Source: Paramecium sonneborni
Taxonomy: Eukaryota; Ciliophora; Oligohymenophorea; Peniculida; Parameciidae
Assembly: GCA_905182985.1 (NCBI GenBank)
Contig: CAJJDN010000138.1
Location: 221,603 to 285,602 of the forward strand
Direction: 5' to 3'
DNA: 64,000 bases
In this document: positions 24,987 through 37,749 of the stretch, piece by piece
How the letters are laid out: the number at the start of each line of letters is the position of its first letter
How positions within the stretch are numbered: the first letter of the stretch is position 1
Notes under the pieces: model-generated
Told to the model about the DNA's origin: nothing
Databases searched by the model: none
Seen by the model: only the letters and a program-made list of their open reading frames with translations
Position numbers and translations under genes: made by a program

Positions 24987-25277
24987 ATGGACTTTAAAGA
25001 ATTTAAAACAAATCAATATGAAAGAAAAAACAGATTTAATGATAAAATTAAATAGGAAGCTTTTTAATTAGTGAGCATGAGCATCGCAACAACAATTAGA
25101 GATGCAATCTAAATAACAAAGGAAGCAAAAAGAAGATGTTTATCAGGAGAATCTCTAGGAAAAGTATTCCATGGAAATTCAAATAAGTATAAAAAAAATA
25201 CATTTGAAAGCAGAATTGTCAATAAAGTGTAGAAAAGAAAAAATGATAAGAAATATCAACAATCTTAATAAATGTGA
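24987..25277 (+). CDS. small basic protein, tandem paralogue B
   Basis: 96 residues, intronless, 55 nt downstream of paralogue A on the same strand. It starts MDFKEFKTNQYERKNRFNDK and ends with RIVNKVQKRKNDKKYQQ. The centre has RRCLSGESLGKVFHGNSNKY, aligning with the RRNKSGNKNSQIFNGNG region of A. Function unknown. See paralogue A for the shared motifs. Confidence 0.65.
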
Positions 25278-26123
25278 GTTTTTCAATGAAAATATAAAAT
25301 TTGTAATTAGGCAATTATTAGAGTAATTATTTTCACTAAATTTATTCAATAGTCTCTGCTGTTTAAATTAATCTCATTTAAAAATTGTAAATTCATATAA
25401 TTATTGAATTACAATTATAACATAAAAACTAGTTTCTTAATGGACTATTTCCTATTTTAATAATCTATTTGGATCTTTCAACAGTTCCTTTTATTTCTTT
25501 TGCTACCAAAATATTTTTTTTTCTTTTATTTTTAGATAGTTTTGTAAAAGTCTAGACTTTAAGAAATCTCAAATTTAAACTACAATCATATCCAATATGG
25601 AACTAAATAACTAATATATAAATGATAATTATAATTAAGCTGCAATAATAAATCATTAATTAAATGCAAAATATGATTTATGATTTTCAATGTAATTTAA
25701 ATGCTTATAAGAAATAAATCCTTTTTAATATTATTTTTTATTTATTTAGATTCTACTTTTATATGAGATACTTTTGCATTTAATTAAATAATTGTATTTC
25801 TAAAAATAATTATACTATTAAAAATATTTCAATAATATTTTGAGATAATTATTTATTATATTATATTTAAAATAAAATGAAAAGCAGAATTTAATAATTT
25901 ATTAGGAACAGGAATAAAATCAATCATCTTGTTATATTTAATATTTTTTTAAAATAAATGAAAAAAGCATGAATAATTAAATGGAAATATTGGATAATAT
26001 GTGATATATTTTTCTTGAAATAAAGGGGATTAGAAAAAGATAAAGGAAAGTAGTAAATGTTGATAATAAAATAATGTTAATTATATATTTATCTTTTAAA
26101 GTAATAATTTAATAACTGCTTCT
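25278..26123. other. mostly intergenic; one possible small minus-strand coding stretch
   Basis: Between 25590 and 25393 on the minus strand, a protein-like stretch reads TKLSKNKRKKNILVAKEIKG and then NSPLRNQFLCYNCNSII before TGA at 25393. I could not find its start, so it is not called as a gene. The rest is featureless A+T-rich DNA. Confidence 0.3.
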
Positions 26124-27529
26124 ATGTATATTGATCCAGCTGACACTAAAGCATGGGCTGAAGAATTAAAAGAGTAAAATAAGATATTAAAAACAAGATA
26201 TTAAGGAAATAGAAAACAAAAAGTCGATTTTTAGAAACCAAAGATCTTCACATAAAAGGAAATGAAATTAAAGTAAACAGAATTTAATCCTGTTTTGTAA
26301 ACTTATTAAAATGCAGATCGTGATGTTAAAGAGAAAGAAAAGGATTTTTAGAAGACATCAACATTAGCATAAAAGAAAATGGTAAAATGATTTGAGATTT
26401 TGATAGGAAATGGTGAAGAAATATCTGCATGAATATGATTTAGTTAATTTAGAATAAGTATAAGGAATAGATAGACCAGATGAGAGAGAGAAAGTTAAAC
26501 AATGTTTAGTATATAATATTAATAAGATAATAGTTACCACCTAATTTCAATGATTATAATATAATAACAAATGAGAAAAAGAGTGAAGAATATTACAAAA
26601 ATATGAAAGTTGTTGTTTAGAAGCGAGTTCATGAAAAGCCTATGATCAATAGAAATAAGAGAGATTTCAATATAATAACAAATAAGTTGTATATTTAATT
26701 AATTTAGGTTTTTGGATAATCATGAATAAAAGGCTTAAAATTAGGAAGCAGCAGTAATGTCAGAAATTGATGATAAATGTAAAAGGGTTAGAAATTATGA
26801 TATTGTTGCAGGAACATTTTATAGTGAAGATAGAGAATATGAATATTAATAGTATTTTATCCAATAAAAATGAGGAAATTGAAGTAGGATTAATTAAATC
26901 ATGGCAAACACTTTAATGATAGATTTCCACCATCTTGGAAATTTAGAGAATCAGTTTATTTAGATTAAACTAAAGAAATACCTGAAGAAATTAAAATGAT
27001 TGATGAAATCAATAGAAATCATAAAAAACGATATGAAATAAGACATGTTTTAGAAAATGAGTATAAAGAAAGAGATTTATAAGATTAAATGAGAACTTAA
27101 GATCGATTGATTAAAAGACATAAATATGATGATTTAATTAAAAAATATGATAAAGGTAAATTAATAAAATTAATAAATTATTTAGAATTTGATATAATAA
27201 CTTTGGAAAAACCAGAAATTGATCATATTGTTAAAGCATTGCCACCTAAACCTCCTCTCAATTCTTGGGACAAGGTTTAAATGACAAAGACTGTTACTGA
27301 TGCTCCAATTAATTAAGTTACTATTCCTGAAGGTATTGAATTTAAAGATAATGCAATTAATTTAAATGAAACTTAAGGAAGAGTTAGATTTCCATAAGTA
27401 ATTAAATAAGGTAGTGAAAAATCATAAAAGTCTGTCTCTAAATCTAATAAATCTGGACCATAATCAATAGTTTAATCATAAAAATCAAATCCTTAGGGAA
27501 CTGAAATTAAGTCTGGAGGATTTTTTTGA
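26124..27529 (+). CDS. probable axonemal/flagellar-associated protein, unnamed
   Basis: 436 residues with four introns (26382-26406, 26509-26533, 26686-26707, 26852-26874). The last ends GAG and is the only way to join REYEYQQ to KLKQDQLNHGKHF. Notable motifs are RDFNIITNKFLDNHEQKA, RVRNYDIVAGTFYSEDREYE and HGKHFNDRFPPSWKFRESVY, followed by a Ser/Gln-rich tail. These resemble motifs I associate with flagellar-associated proteins of algae and ciliates, but I cannot name the orthologue. No transmembrane segment is visible. It is strongly charged. Confidence 0.75.
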
Positions 27530-27668
27530 TAAATGGAATAAATTAATTATCAATAAATTTATATTATTCTTAAATTATATTATACCATAACAATATTTAA
27601 GAAATTCCACTTAGGATAATTAAATAAATTAATAAATAATATTTATTGATATGATTTTGTGTAAATTA

Positions 27669-29446
27669 TCATTTTCTGATTTTACTTAATTGTTAAAATA
27701 CTGAATTATAATTAGTTGCTGACATTTTGTATGAGGATGATTTTTAAATACTTCCTTAAGAGCCTTTTCTTGAGAGTTAATGTTGAGAGACCTATAAGAC
27801 ACTTTGACTTTATAGGTTTGATGATAATGTATTTTATAAAACTGTCGAGACACTATTTTAGATATTTTACATTGATTATTTTCTAGGAATTTATTTTATG
27901 GGACTACCACTATCAACATTAGGGAAGATGGATTAAGATTATTTTTTTTGCATCATCATATTAGGACTTTGATAGATAAATTGAGCAGTTGGTTCATGAT
28001 TATATGCATGTTCTTGGGATGATGTATTTTTTCTAAGTTGTTAAGTATAAGATGGAGTTTTATGATGAATGGTACGATTAACATGTTATGTTTCATATTG
28101 TTTATTATCACTAATATCTGTATTAGATGGTTCTGAGTCTTTGCTTTTTTTGAGAAATGAATCTTTTTTGGTAGGTGAGGTAGATTTTTCAGCACTGATA
28201 TTGACTGGAACATTATTTAGATTACGAATTAAGATTTTATGTTCCAATTTCTTTTTTTATGTTATATGAGAGTAAAGAGCATCTCGATATTCTTTAACAC
28301 TATATTTATGATTATCATCCATAAAGGTTTCAATTGCACTATCTATAAACAAATATATAAAGAATTGATTACCTCTTGATATTTCATCTTCCGTTCCTTT
28401 AAATTCTTTAACATAAGGATGATTAAGTGCTTATTCAACAGTCATTCTTTTGTATGGATTATAAATAAGAGTTTTTCTAGTTACTAATAATATTATTACT
28501 TGATGAAATCAATAGCATCATCTTAACCTGATGAAAACAATTGAGTTATGCTTTTTCTCTTTTAAGTTGTAATACTAGATATCACTTATTCAGCAAGTGG
28601 TGCTTAAATAGCATCCAATTCATCTTACTTTGGTCTTCCTATTAATTCGATAATCCTCTCAATCTAATTTAAAGTTGAAGTTCCAGGGAAGATAGCTTTA
28701 CCAATAATCATTTCTCCTAAGATACAACCTAAACTCCACATATCAACGGCTTTAGAATAATTTTAAGAACCCAATAATATTTCTGGAGCTCTATACCATC
28801 TAGTGGCAACATATTCAGTGAGAATTGGATTACCTAATAATTTTATAACAACACTTACTATTATCATCTGGTTTAGCAACACTTCTAGCTAAACCAAAGT
28901 CAGCTACTTTGACTTTGCATTCTGAATTGATTAATAGGTTAGAAGGCTTCAAATCTCTGTGTATTAATTCACCAGTATGAAGATATTTAAGACCTTTAAG
29001 GATTTGGTATATTATATATTTTTTATGAATTGGTTCTAGGATGTTTGCTCTTATCACCTTAATGTTTATTAAAAATATTGATACTTTATGAAGATCGGTT
29101 TCCATGAAATCAAATACCATGTATAAGTCTTTGTTATTTTCAGCTTTTATAACACAGTTTAATTTAATTATGTTTTCATGGTTTACCAATTACTCTAAGA
29201 AAATCACTTCACGAAATGTTCTTTGAGAATCAGTGGCATTATGAAATGCATCAAAAATCTACCATTTTATAACTTAGGTACTTTCTTTAATGCAACAATC
29301 TATTTTGTTTTACGGTCAACAGCTTTCCAAACTACTCCATAAGCTCCTTTTCCTTTAAATTCAACAAGTTCGAATTTTCTCAAGATATGATCTTCAACCT
29401 AACAGTGTTCATCTTCTTTCTAAGATTATTTAGATTATGGTTGCAT
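27669..29446 (-). CDS. MAPK15: MAPK15/ERK7-type MAP kinase
   Basis: 549 residues with five introns (29259-29281, 29058-29084, 28834-28858, 28477-28499, 28343-28372). The kinase domain is unmistakable: [91 protein letters not shown], then the TEY activation motif in [21 protein letters not shown] Ser/Gln/Asn-rich tail of about 230 residues follows, as in ERK7. MAPK15 kinases act at basal bodies and cilia and autophosphorylate TEY. This is one of the clearest calls in the window. Confidence 0.95.
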
Positions 29447-29859
29447 TTATAATAATATTAATAATCTTTCAATACAAAATAACTATGGTATCAAGTATCA
29501 TTCCATTTCATTACCATTCTTTAACACCTAATAATAACTCTAATATTCAATCTCTAATCTATACAAAAACATATTTACTTTTTCTAACTGATTATTTATC
29601 AGATATATTTCTATTAATAAACCATCTCTATAATCTAATATATTTATTTTAATCTATTCTCATCATTTTTTCTAATCTTATTCATCTATTTATATAACTA
29701 TGTATATTACGACATAAATCGATATTAAAAAAATTCATCTTTGTATTAGAATCAATCAAACCCTATTTTTTAACTACAGCATCAAAAAATTGATAAGTAT
29801 AAAATTTAACTTATAATTTTATATATCTCACATATATTCTATAAATAACATATACATCA
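29447..29859. other. intergenic, no feature seen
   Basis: A+T-rich. A plus-strand open frame from 29437 overlaps the MAPK15 start and is hydrophobic by composition only. Confidence 0.4.
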
Positions 29860-30363
29860 TCATTGCTATATTGATATTTAGATATCCTAAACTATCTCAA
29901 TCAATTATGAAAGATACTCCACTTTCATTTTGTCAAGATTTTAATTTTAGCAATTTTTATACATTTATATTTCTATATTTAATTACTCTATCATCAAGTC
30001 TCTTTTTCTTATCTACTTTTATAGATCAGATAATTCTTTAGAATATTAAGATTTCAACCCTTATAATTCTTACTCCATATTTATTTATGTTTCATTAATT
30101 AAATCTTAAGTCTTAGCTCTCTCTATTTCAATTAAGTTATCTTCTTAAATTGGATCCTCTTAAACTACAATTTAACTCCTTTTTATCTTTGATACCTCTG
30201 AGGTTTTTTATTCCAGTTCTTTAGAGAGCATATAAATTTTAGTATTTAAATACACAACCTCAAAATAGTTAAAATTTAAATTTACCTTTTATTCATAAAC
30301 TTATTTGACTAATTCTAATTCTTAATTATTCAACTATTCTAATTTTTAGAGTTCTTGGTGCAT
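29860..30363 (-). CDS. short coiled-coil protein
   Basis: 158 residues if the candidate 27-nt intron (GTAAAT...TTTGAG, about 30263-30289) is removed, or 167 if retained; both stay in frame. It starts MHQELQKLEQLNNQELELVK and consists almost entirely of heptad-like Leu/Glu/Lys/Gln sequence ending ...VEYLSQLIEIVQDIQISI. No targeting or catalytic motif. Function unknown. It sits between MAPK15 and the MAPKKK gene on the same strand. Confidence 0.6.
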
Positions 30364-30456
30364 AAATACTGAAATTAAAATAATTTAATTTATTTGTATT
30401 TTTGTTAGATTATATAATTTAATAAGTCAATAAATTAAAATACAAAGTAGTTTTAA

Positions 30457-31681
30457 TCATTCTTACTACCTTTTCTATTTGAGAACAAAAGAACTATCAA
30501 TAATAGGTTAAACATTTTCCTATATTTGATGATCAAATTCTTTGATTTAACCAGGAGAATGAGATGTCTCTTATTCTGGATATTTAAATAATCGTTATTA
30601 TTATTTGGATTTGCTTCCTGGTGTATTTCGTAGAGGTATTTTTCCCAAAGGAATTTCAAGTTTATTTTATTGAATAAGAAAAGTGTGTTTAAGTAATTTG
30701 TTACAATTCCAACGTTTTCTTTCATCTACCCTAACAATATATTTTCAGTCTTAATTACTCTAAACAATGTGAAACAAAGTTCTTAGCTTCTTCAGATAAT
30801 CCTTCTGGAATTTAAGGGATTTCTCCTTTGCCAATTCTTATCATAACTGCAAATTGATTAGTCAACTAATGCCATGGTGGCTTACCTGTTGCTAACTCTA
30901 TCATAGTACATCCTAAACTCCATATATCAGCTTTCCTCCCATATTTCTATTATTGTACAACTTCAGGAGCCATAAAATTAGGAGTACCAAATATAGTGCT
31001 ATCACTATTTAATGCAATCTTCTTACTGCTCCCAAAGTCAGCTAATTTGCACACACCTTAATTATCAACTAGTACATTCGCACCCTTAATATCTCTATGC
31101 ATTATTCCATTCTAATGTAAATACTCTAATCCCAATAAAATTTATCGCATATAAACTTTTATTAAAGATTCTTAAAATGGACCAAATTTCTATAACATAG
31201 AACTTAATGATCCTCCTGCTACTCTCTCCAAAAATATATTTAATGTCTTTTCTGTACGTTCCATACCATAATATGATACTATATTCTTATGTTTCATTAA
31301 TGATAGTAAATCTATCTCTATCTCAAGTGCTATTATACGATCTTCATTTCTAACATCTACCATCACTTATTTAACTGCCATCAATTATCCTGTATCTAAA
31401 TTCATTGCTTCTATCACTCTTCCAAATGATCCTTAACCAATCACTTATCCGGGAGTCCAACGAATCTTTTTTGGCTCATTTTATATTAAACTTAACAGTT
31501 GATTTCGATCTATTATACGTAATTCATCTTCATCATAATAATTATCTTCATTCCCATACATTGTTTTCTCAAATACTTCAGATTTCATTTCATCTACACG
31601 AGACCTTTAAGTATCCAATTTCTTATTCTATTTTATACTTGCATTTGTAGAACTCACTCCTACATGAGCTTTTCCTTTCAT
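30457..31681 (-). CDS. MAP kinase kinase kinase (STE11/ANP-type)
   Basis: 398 residues, one intron (30731-30758). A short charged N-terminus precedes a complete catalytic domain: GQVIGQGSFGRVIEAMNLD, LMAVKQV, the helix-C glutamate in ALEIEIDLLSLMKHKNI, HRDIKGANVLVDNQG, DFGSSKK, GTPNFMAPEVVQQQKYGRKA and DIWSLGCTMIELATGKPPW. HRDIKGAN and GTPxxMAPEV are characteristic of MEKK/ANP kinases, which activate MAP kinase kinases. The intron restores HCLEVDERKRWNCNKLL, the usual end of the domain. The C-terminal tail is Gln-rich. Confidence 0.9.
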
Positions 31682-32722
31682 GCAACAACCCATTTATAAT
31701 ATTTTATTATTAATATATATAACTATTTATTTACTTTCTATCATTATACTATATATTTCACAGAACTCATCACATCAATTTATTCACTTTATAAAAAACT
31801 ATTCTAAATATTTTTATTATCACACAATCAAATCATTAGATAAATTAATAAGAAGTTCATAATTAAATTATTACTTTCTTAATAATAAATATTTAATATA
31901 ACATTATTACATTTCAAATAAACTTTTATAAAAATCCAAACATCAATTATCAAAATTTTTATTAAATTTCATATGATCATCTAAAATCAAATATAACTTA
32001 GACTTAATTATAATTTTGCTTAATACCATTCTAAAAAATAGTAGTAATTATTATACAAATTAAAACCATATTTATATTATTGAAAAGATATAATGTCCTA
32101 AACTAAAACCTTCTTTATTTATTAAGTAATTTTTAATTTTGATTAAACTAATCTAAGCTAATAGTAAAATATTCCATATAAAACTATTCCTACGAAAAAA
32201 AAATTGCTACATAAGACTTTTTGTAGAAATTCCAATTATCCTATATGATCAAATCTAATATCTGATAATTCATAATCTTGTTAATTAATTTATATAATAT
32301 AGTTCCAATTCATGATAGGAATCTAATTCATATTTTAATAACTAAAAAAATTAATAAAGTATTATTTTCATTACCATTCTCTTCCTTTTAGTTATTAAGA
32401 AATTAAATAATGAAAAAATCTAGTTTAAAATACATTTCTTTATATATGACATTTCAAATTTAATAAGAAAGAATTCAATAATCAAGTAATGATTGAATTT
32501 TTCATTAAAAATTTAATTTTATCAAATATTATTAAAGAAAAAAATAGAAATTAAATAGAATTTTATCCAGATATTAGGGTTCAATTAAAAATGATAATGA
32601 AAATATCTTATAAATGATTTTTTAAAATTGCTTGTAATAAAATGATATATACATAAAAAATTTTTGATTCTAATTAGTTTAGATAAAAGTGTTAATGTTT
32701 TTAATAATAAATTAATTAATTA
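31682..32722. other. intergenic, about 1 kb, no gene recognised
   Basis: Very A+T-rich on both strands with frequent homopolymers. This is the largest gene-free stretch in the window. The short frames present have no family signal. Confidence 0.4.
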
Positions 32723-33499
32723 ATGAAATTTTATCTTTTTTTGGCAATTCTGTATAGTATTGATGCAAAAATAAATTATCCGACAGCTTGTGACTGCAAT
32801 GAACATGTTAATTAAGAGTCATGTGAAGCACATCTATGCTTTTGGAATTAAAATGAGTGTAGAATTCCAGAATGTAATGAGAGAACTTTAGAAAATTGTA
32901 TTAAGGGCTCCTAATTTTTGAGCTCTCATCCAAAATATTGCTATATTAAAAATGGTAATTGTGTCGAATTAAATAATTGTGAGTAATTGCAAATAATCAA
33001 TAATCCAAAATTAGCAAGGGAATAATGTTAATTATTTTAGTGTGCTTATGATTTAGTGAGTGGTTATTGTTTTAAAGCAGAAAAATGCAATTAAATATAT
33101 GATAAAGATACGTGCAATAGTTATATCATTGCTTAGAATAATCCTCTTACTTTAGAAACATTTTGTTATTGGGATGGATAATGTAAAGAAAGAAATTCAT
33201 TCATATAAAATTGTGAATCCATAAAGGATTAAGATGTTTGTGAATAAGCTGGATGCTCATTTGATAATAAGGTTTGTTAAGAAATAGAATGTAATAATCT
33301 TAAAATTAATGATTGTAATTGGGAACTTGTAAACAATGAAGGAAAAACATTTGTGTGTTAAATTATTGAGTAAAAATGTGAGAAAGTAGAAGTATAAAAC
33401 CTCAAAAAAGCAATTTGTAACAAATTAATTGGGCATACATTTGTAAATAACGAATGTAGACGATGTAACTCATATGCTTAAAATTCTAAATTAAGATGA
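32723..33499 (+). CDS. secreted cysteine-rich protein
   Basis: 258 residues, no intron. It begins with a signal peptide (MKFYLFLAILYSIDA). Some 30 cysteines are regularly spaced in C-x(4-9)-C patterns such as TACDCNEHVNQESCEAHLCF, NQIYDKDTCNSY and DQDVCEQAGCSFDNKVC. The Asp-x-Cys/Cys-x-x-x-x-Gly-Cys rhythm resembles the periodic cysteine units of ciliate surface antigens and other exported proteins. It lacks a C-terminal hydrophobic (GPI) tail, so secretion rather than surface anchoring is inferred. Confidence 0.75.
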
Positions 33500-34288
33500 A
33501 TACTTGTGAATAATATAATCAAAAGTATCAATAAGCATATCTCTATATAATTGTTTTAGAAATTAGTTATATCATTATTAAAAATATATATTATTAATAT
33601 AGTAAATTAACTTTTAATATTTCCTTCTTGAAATTGCAATTTAGATACTAATTTATTCCGTAAAAAATTATCATTTATAGATTAAAACTTAAATTGCAAA
33701 ATTTTGTTTTGAATTAATTTAATACTAATTTGATAATAAAGCGGTTTTATAAAATAATAAAAAAAATCCTTTTTTCTTTTGTTCTTTTATTTAATTTAAC
33801 CATATTATTAGGATTTATAAAGCAAAATAGGAAAATACATTTATCCTGTATCAATTTTTCATTTTCTTGATAAATTTTTATCTAAATAACAAAAAGATAT
33901 ATTTATATAAGTCAATATAAATCTATGAAAAGTTAAATTTACGTTTAAAAAGCTATTATTCTAAATGGATTGAAATAATTATTTATTTTTTAAAGTAACG
34001 GCAATAACCGGTATCACAAATAATTGAAAAATCTTTTCAGAATGAAAAAAGTTTGAATGAATTCATAATTTTTAGAAATAATTTTTATATGGTTTCTATG
34101 CAATATTATGAAAGCAATTAATTATGAATAATATCTTAAAATTTTTTGAACTTAAATAGATAAGAAATTTAATAAGATGTATGAATAAGTTTAGTTTATG
34201 AAATACTATTAAGAAAATTCGATGTGAAATGAATAATATGAATTGATACTTAAATTAAATATAAAAATAAGAATTAAATTCGAATCAT
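33500..34288. other. intergenic, no feature seen
   Basis: A+T-rich spacer with no recognisable coding or RNA signal. Confidence 0.4.
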
Positions 34289-34663
34289 ATGACTGAATCT
34301 GATTAACAAAATCAACAAACAAGAAGTGGTCAATCTTAGGGCACTTATTAAATGGTAAAAACAAGCTAAGTTGAATTGTCTATTCGAAATAAACTGAAAG
34401 ATTAAGATGATGATTACCCAAAAGTTCCTTAATTAAGATAAAAAGAGAAGTTATTGTGTACTAAATGCAATTAGGTTATAGAAACTGATGTTTTTTTTGA
34501 GATGGGTAGGTGTAGTTATATAGTGATGTTAATTTTAATAGCAGGTATCATTACAGCTGTTTTTGCATTTTTGCCTTGTGTTTTAGATGGATGTAAAGAT
34601 GCTATTCATAGATGTCCTAAATGTTTAAAACTGATAGGAACAAAAAAATTTATGTGTGGATGA
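34289..34663 (+). CDS. LITAF-domain protein
   Basis: 124 residues, intronless. The N-terminal half is Gln/Ser-rich. The C-terminal half is a LITAF (SIMPLE-type) zinc domain: CTKCNQVIETDVFFEMG, then a hydrophobic in-plane helix (YIVMLILIAGIITAVFAFLP), then CKDAIHRCPKC. LITAF proteins sit monotopically on the cytosolic face of late endosomes or the plasma membrane, coordinating Zn with the two CxxC knuckles. The second knuckle has the typical HxCPxC form. Partner proteins cannot be inferred. Confidence 0.85.
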
Positions 34664-34917
34664 ATTAAATAATATACTTTGTATAACTATATATAATATT
34701 AAAAATGGGTTCGGCAATCTTTAGATTCAAAATCATATATAGAATGACTCAGAAAAAGACATCTTCTATTAATACTAATGATACTTCATTTTAATTGTAA
34801 AAATTAATCAAATCAAATTAATATAATTAACAGAGAGAGTTATTTAATAAGAAATGCTGATACTGACAACGAATTAAATGAATTCTAAAATTACTCTATT
34901 GTTAACAATCAAATTAT

Positions 34918-35980
34918 TTTTAAAACTTAATGAAAATATTAAAGTTAGATATAATGAATTCATCTGTAATCTAATAAGATTTTTGCTGTTTGAAAATAGA
35001 TATCAAAGGATTAATTTATAAATAAATTGTAGCAAAGTTTTAAGTTTTTAAAACTGAAAAAATAAAAAGTAGTACTAAGTACTACTTTTAATAATTTTTG
35101 ATTATTAATTGAATATTAATAATATATATCAAATATTGATATCTGATTAATCATAGCCTTAACTTTCTAATATAATAGCCACTAATCTCATGAAAGTTTC
35201 CAATTCAATTTCAAATTCATTATACTTGTCTTATTATAGATGTTTTAGATAGCTTTAAAGTAGTTTTTCTAAATAAATAGAGAGAGTGAAAATACCTTCA
35301 ATTTCAAAGCCCATACTTTAGAATATGGCTTTACTATTAATTAAAGTAATTTTATGTTCTTAATTGGATGCAGATTCGAATTATAGAGCCAAATCTTCCA
35401 TTTCTTATTTGGAATACATTTCATCTAAAGGAATATGAATGGCTCTATAAATAATTCTTTCTTTTCTAGCTAATTCCATGGATTCTTTAAGAACATTAGT
35501 AGGATCTTATAATTCAACTTTAGGAACATCTGGTAATACATATGGATCCATAAAATGTTTTTCTCTCTCTTCTTTAACAGTATAAGGATCTTCAACTTCA
35601 GAATACACACCTGTTTTAGGCATATCATCAACCCATTCACCAACAAAGACTTAATTTTTAGTTGCAAAGAAGTAAGATCCTTAACCTTCCTAAATAATAA
35701 TATATAATAATAATAATTACTCTTTTATCATTGACCCAATATCCTTCAAAATGATCACCATTTCTTTTAGTTAATACACCATATCCACTTCTTAAACCTT
35801 TAAACCATGCTCCTTCATATACATCCCCATTTGCATATATCATACGTCCTTCTCCATGTGGTTTATCATCTTACCATAAACCATCATATCTATTTCCATT
35901 TTAATAAAACATTGTTCCTTTTCCTGTTTTTTTATCATTTACCCAATCACCTGTATACTCTCTTCTCATTCTATATTTAT
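34918..35980. repeat. direct duplication A, copy 1 (probable assembly overlap)
   Basis: 1,063 nt identical to 35982-37044 except C at 35826 versus A at 36890. The copies are separated only by the N at 35981. Confidence 0.95.
35129..35980 (-). pseudogene. MORN3 3' part, truncated duplicate
   Basis: This is the same sequence as 36193-37044 within duplication A: last MORN repeats (GDVYEGAWFKGLRSGYG), C-terminal segment and TGA at 35129. Upstream it is cut by the N inside intron 1, so the first exon is missing. Introns fall at 35690-35720 and 35269-35295. Most likely an assembly artefact rather than a second gene. Confidence 0.85.
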
Positions 35981-35981
35981 N

Positions 35982-37044
35982 TTTTAAAACTTAATGAAAA
36001 TATTAAAGTTAGATATAATGAATTCATCTGTAATCTAATAAGATTTTTGCTGTTTGAAAATAGATATCAAAGGATTAATTTATAAATAAATTGTAGCAAA
36101 GTTTTAAGTTTTTAAAACTGAAAAAATAAAAAGTAGTACTAAGTACTACTTTTAATAATTTTTGATTATTAATTGAATATTAATAATATATATCAAATAT
36201 TGATATCTGATTAATCATAGCCTTAACTTTCTAATATAATAGCCACTAATCTCATGAAAGTTTCCAATTCAATTTCAAATTCATTATACTTGTCTTATTA
36301 TAGATGTTTTAGATAGCTTTAAAGTAGTTTTTCTAAATAAATAGAGAGAGTGAAAATACCTTCAATTTCAAAGCCCATACTTTAGAATATGGCTTTACTA
36401 TTAATTAAAGTAATTTTATGTTCTTAATTGGATGCAGATTCGAATTATAGAGCCAAATCTTCCATTTCTTATTTGGAATACATTTCATCTAAAGGAATAT
36501 GAATGGCTCTATAAATAATTCTTTCTTTTCTAGCTAATTCCATGGATTCTTTAAGAACATTAGTAGGATCTTATAATTCAACTTTAGGAACATCTGGTAA
36601 TACATATGGATCCATAAAATGTTTTTCTCTCTCTTCTTTAACAGTATAAGGATCTTCAACTTCAGAATACACACCTGTTTTAGGCATATCATCAACCCAT
36701 TCACCAACAAAGACTTAATTTTTAGTTGCAAAGAAGTAAGATCCTTAACCTTCCTAAATAATAATATATAATAATAATAATTACTCTTTTATCATTGACC
36801 CAATATCCTTCAAAATGATCACCATTTCTTTTAGTTAATACACCATATCCACTTCTTAAACCTTTAAACCATGCTCCTTCATATACATCACCATTTGCAT
36901 ATATCATACGTCCTTCTCCATGTGGTTTATCATCTTACCATAAACCATCATATCTATTTCCATTTTAATAAAACATTGTTCCTTTTCCTGTTTTTTTATC
37001 ATTTACCCAATCACCTGTATACTCTCTTCTCATTCTATATTTAT
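35982..37044. repeat. direct duplication A, copy 2
   Basis: Second 1,063-nt copy. It continues without interruption into unique sequence at 37045, carrying the complete MORN3 gene. Confidence 0.95.
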
Positions 37045-37407
37045 ATTATTTCAATATTTATACTTATTCTTTCCTTCACTCACCCAATATGTACCTTGCC
37101 CATTCCTTTAATTATCAAACCATCCTCCTTCATATTTATCACCATTTCCATAATATTACACACCAAATCCACATTTTTTATTTTAATTCCAATCACCAAC
37201 ATATTTCTAATCAGCAATCCATCTCTCTTATTTCTAAGTTCCATCTTCATTCTTTGATTAACTTTTTACCCAATAAATTGCTTTATGTAATCCATTTTTT
37301 TCTGCTTTTTAATCATTTATCTACCATTATCGAGCAACTTTCATTGAATTATTCTTTACTGATTATTTCTACTACGATTATGAATAGTAACTGGCGTCTT
37401 AATACAT
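36193..37407 (-). CDS. MORN3: MORN3 orthologue
   Basis: 375 residues with introns 37035-37063, 36754-36784 and 36333-36359. At least six MORN repeats (KYVGDWNQNKKCGFGVQYYG, YTGDWVNDKKTGKGTMFYQN, YEGAWFKGLRSGYGVLTKRN) are preceded by the MORN3 head KAEKNGLHKAIYWV. They are followed by the diagnostic tail FVGEWVDDMPKTGVYSEVED and LPDVPKVELQDPTNVLKESM. MORN3 is a ciliary/flagellar protein in animals. A C-terminal extension of about 90 residues beyond the animal protein is helical. The first ATG in frame is at 37407; an internal Met in NNSMKVARQW is an alternative start. Confidence 0.9.
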
Positions 37408-37749
37408 TTATTATAATTAATTATTCTAATTTAATATTATCCTCAATCATACCATTATCTAATTCATAATCAATCTAATTCTAAATCATCCTCTCCTCTT
37501 ACTTAAATTTCTTAATACCTCTTCATATCTATAATCTCATACTAAAATTCATTCATATATTCCTATTATGAAATTTTTCATCAAACACTCTCTATGAACA
37601 TTCTTTTTAACTTATTTTAAGGACAACATTATATATAAATTGGGTTTTCTAAATATAATTTATTAAGGAATAGGCCATACTTAAGGTTTTGTGATAATTT
37701 AGAGATAAATAAAAAGATTTTTAAACTAAAATAAAATCTTGTGCATAAA
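37408..37749. other. divergent intergenic region
   Basis: Spacer between MORN3 (-) and the CCT-motif gene (+). No motif was recognised. Confidence 0.4.

Noticed and set aside
29437..29652. Plus-strand 71-residue membrane-like protein
   Set aside because: It overlaps the MAPK15 start on the opposite strand, and its hydrophobicity follows from T-rich codons.
35129..35980. A second, truncated MORN3 gene as a biological duplicate
   Set aside because: It is bounded by a single N and is identical to the complete copy apart from one base in the whole block, as are two other blocks. Assembly overlap explains all three.
36871..37469. Long plus-strand His/Ile/Leu-rich frames
   Set aside because: Antisense shadows of the MORN3 exons.
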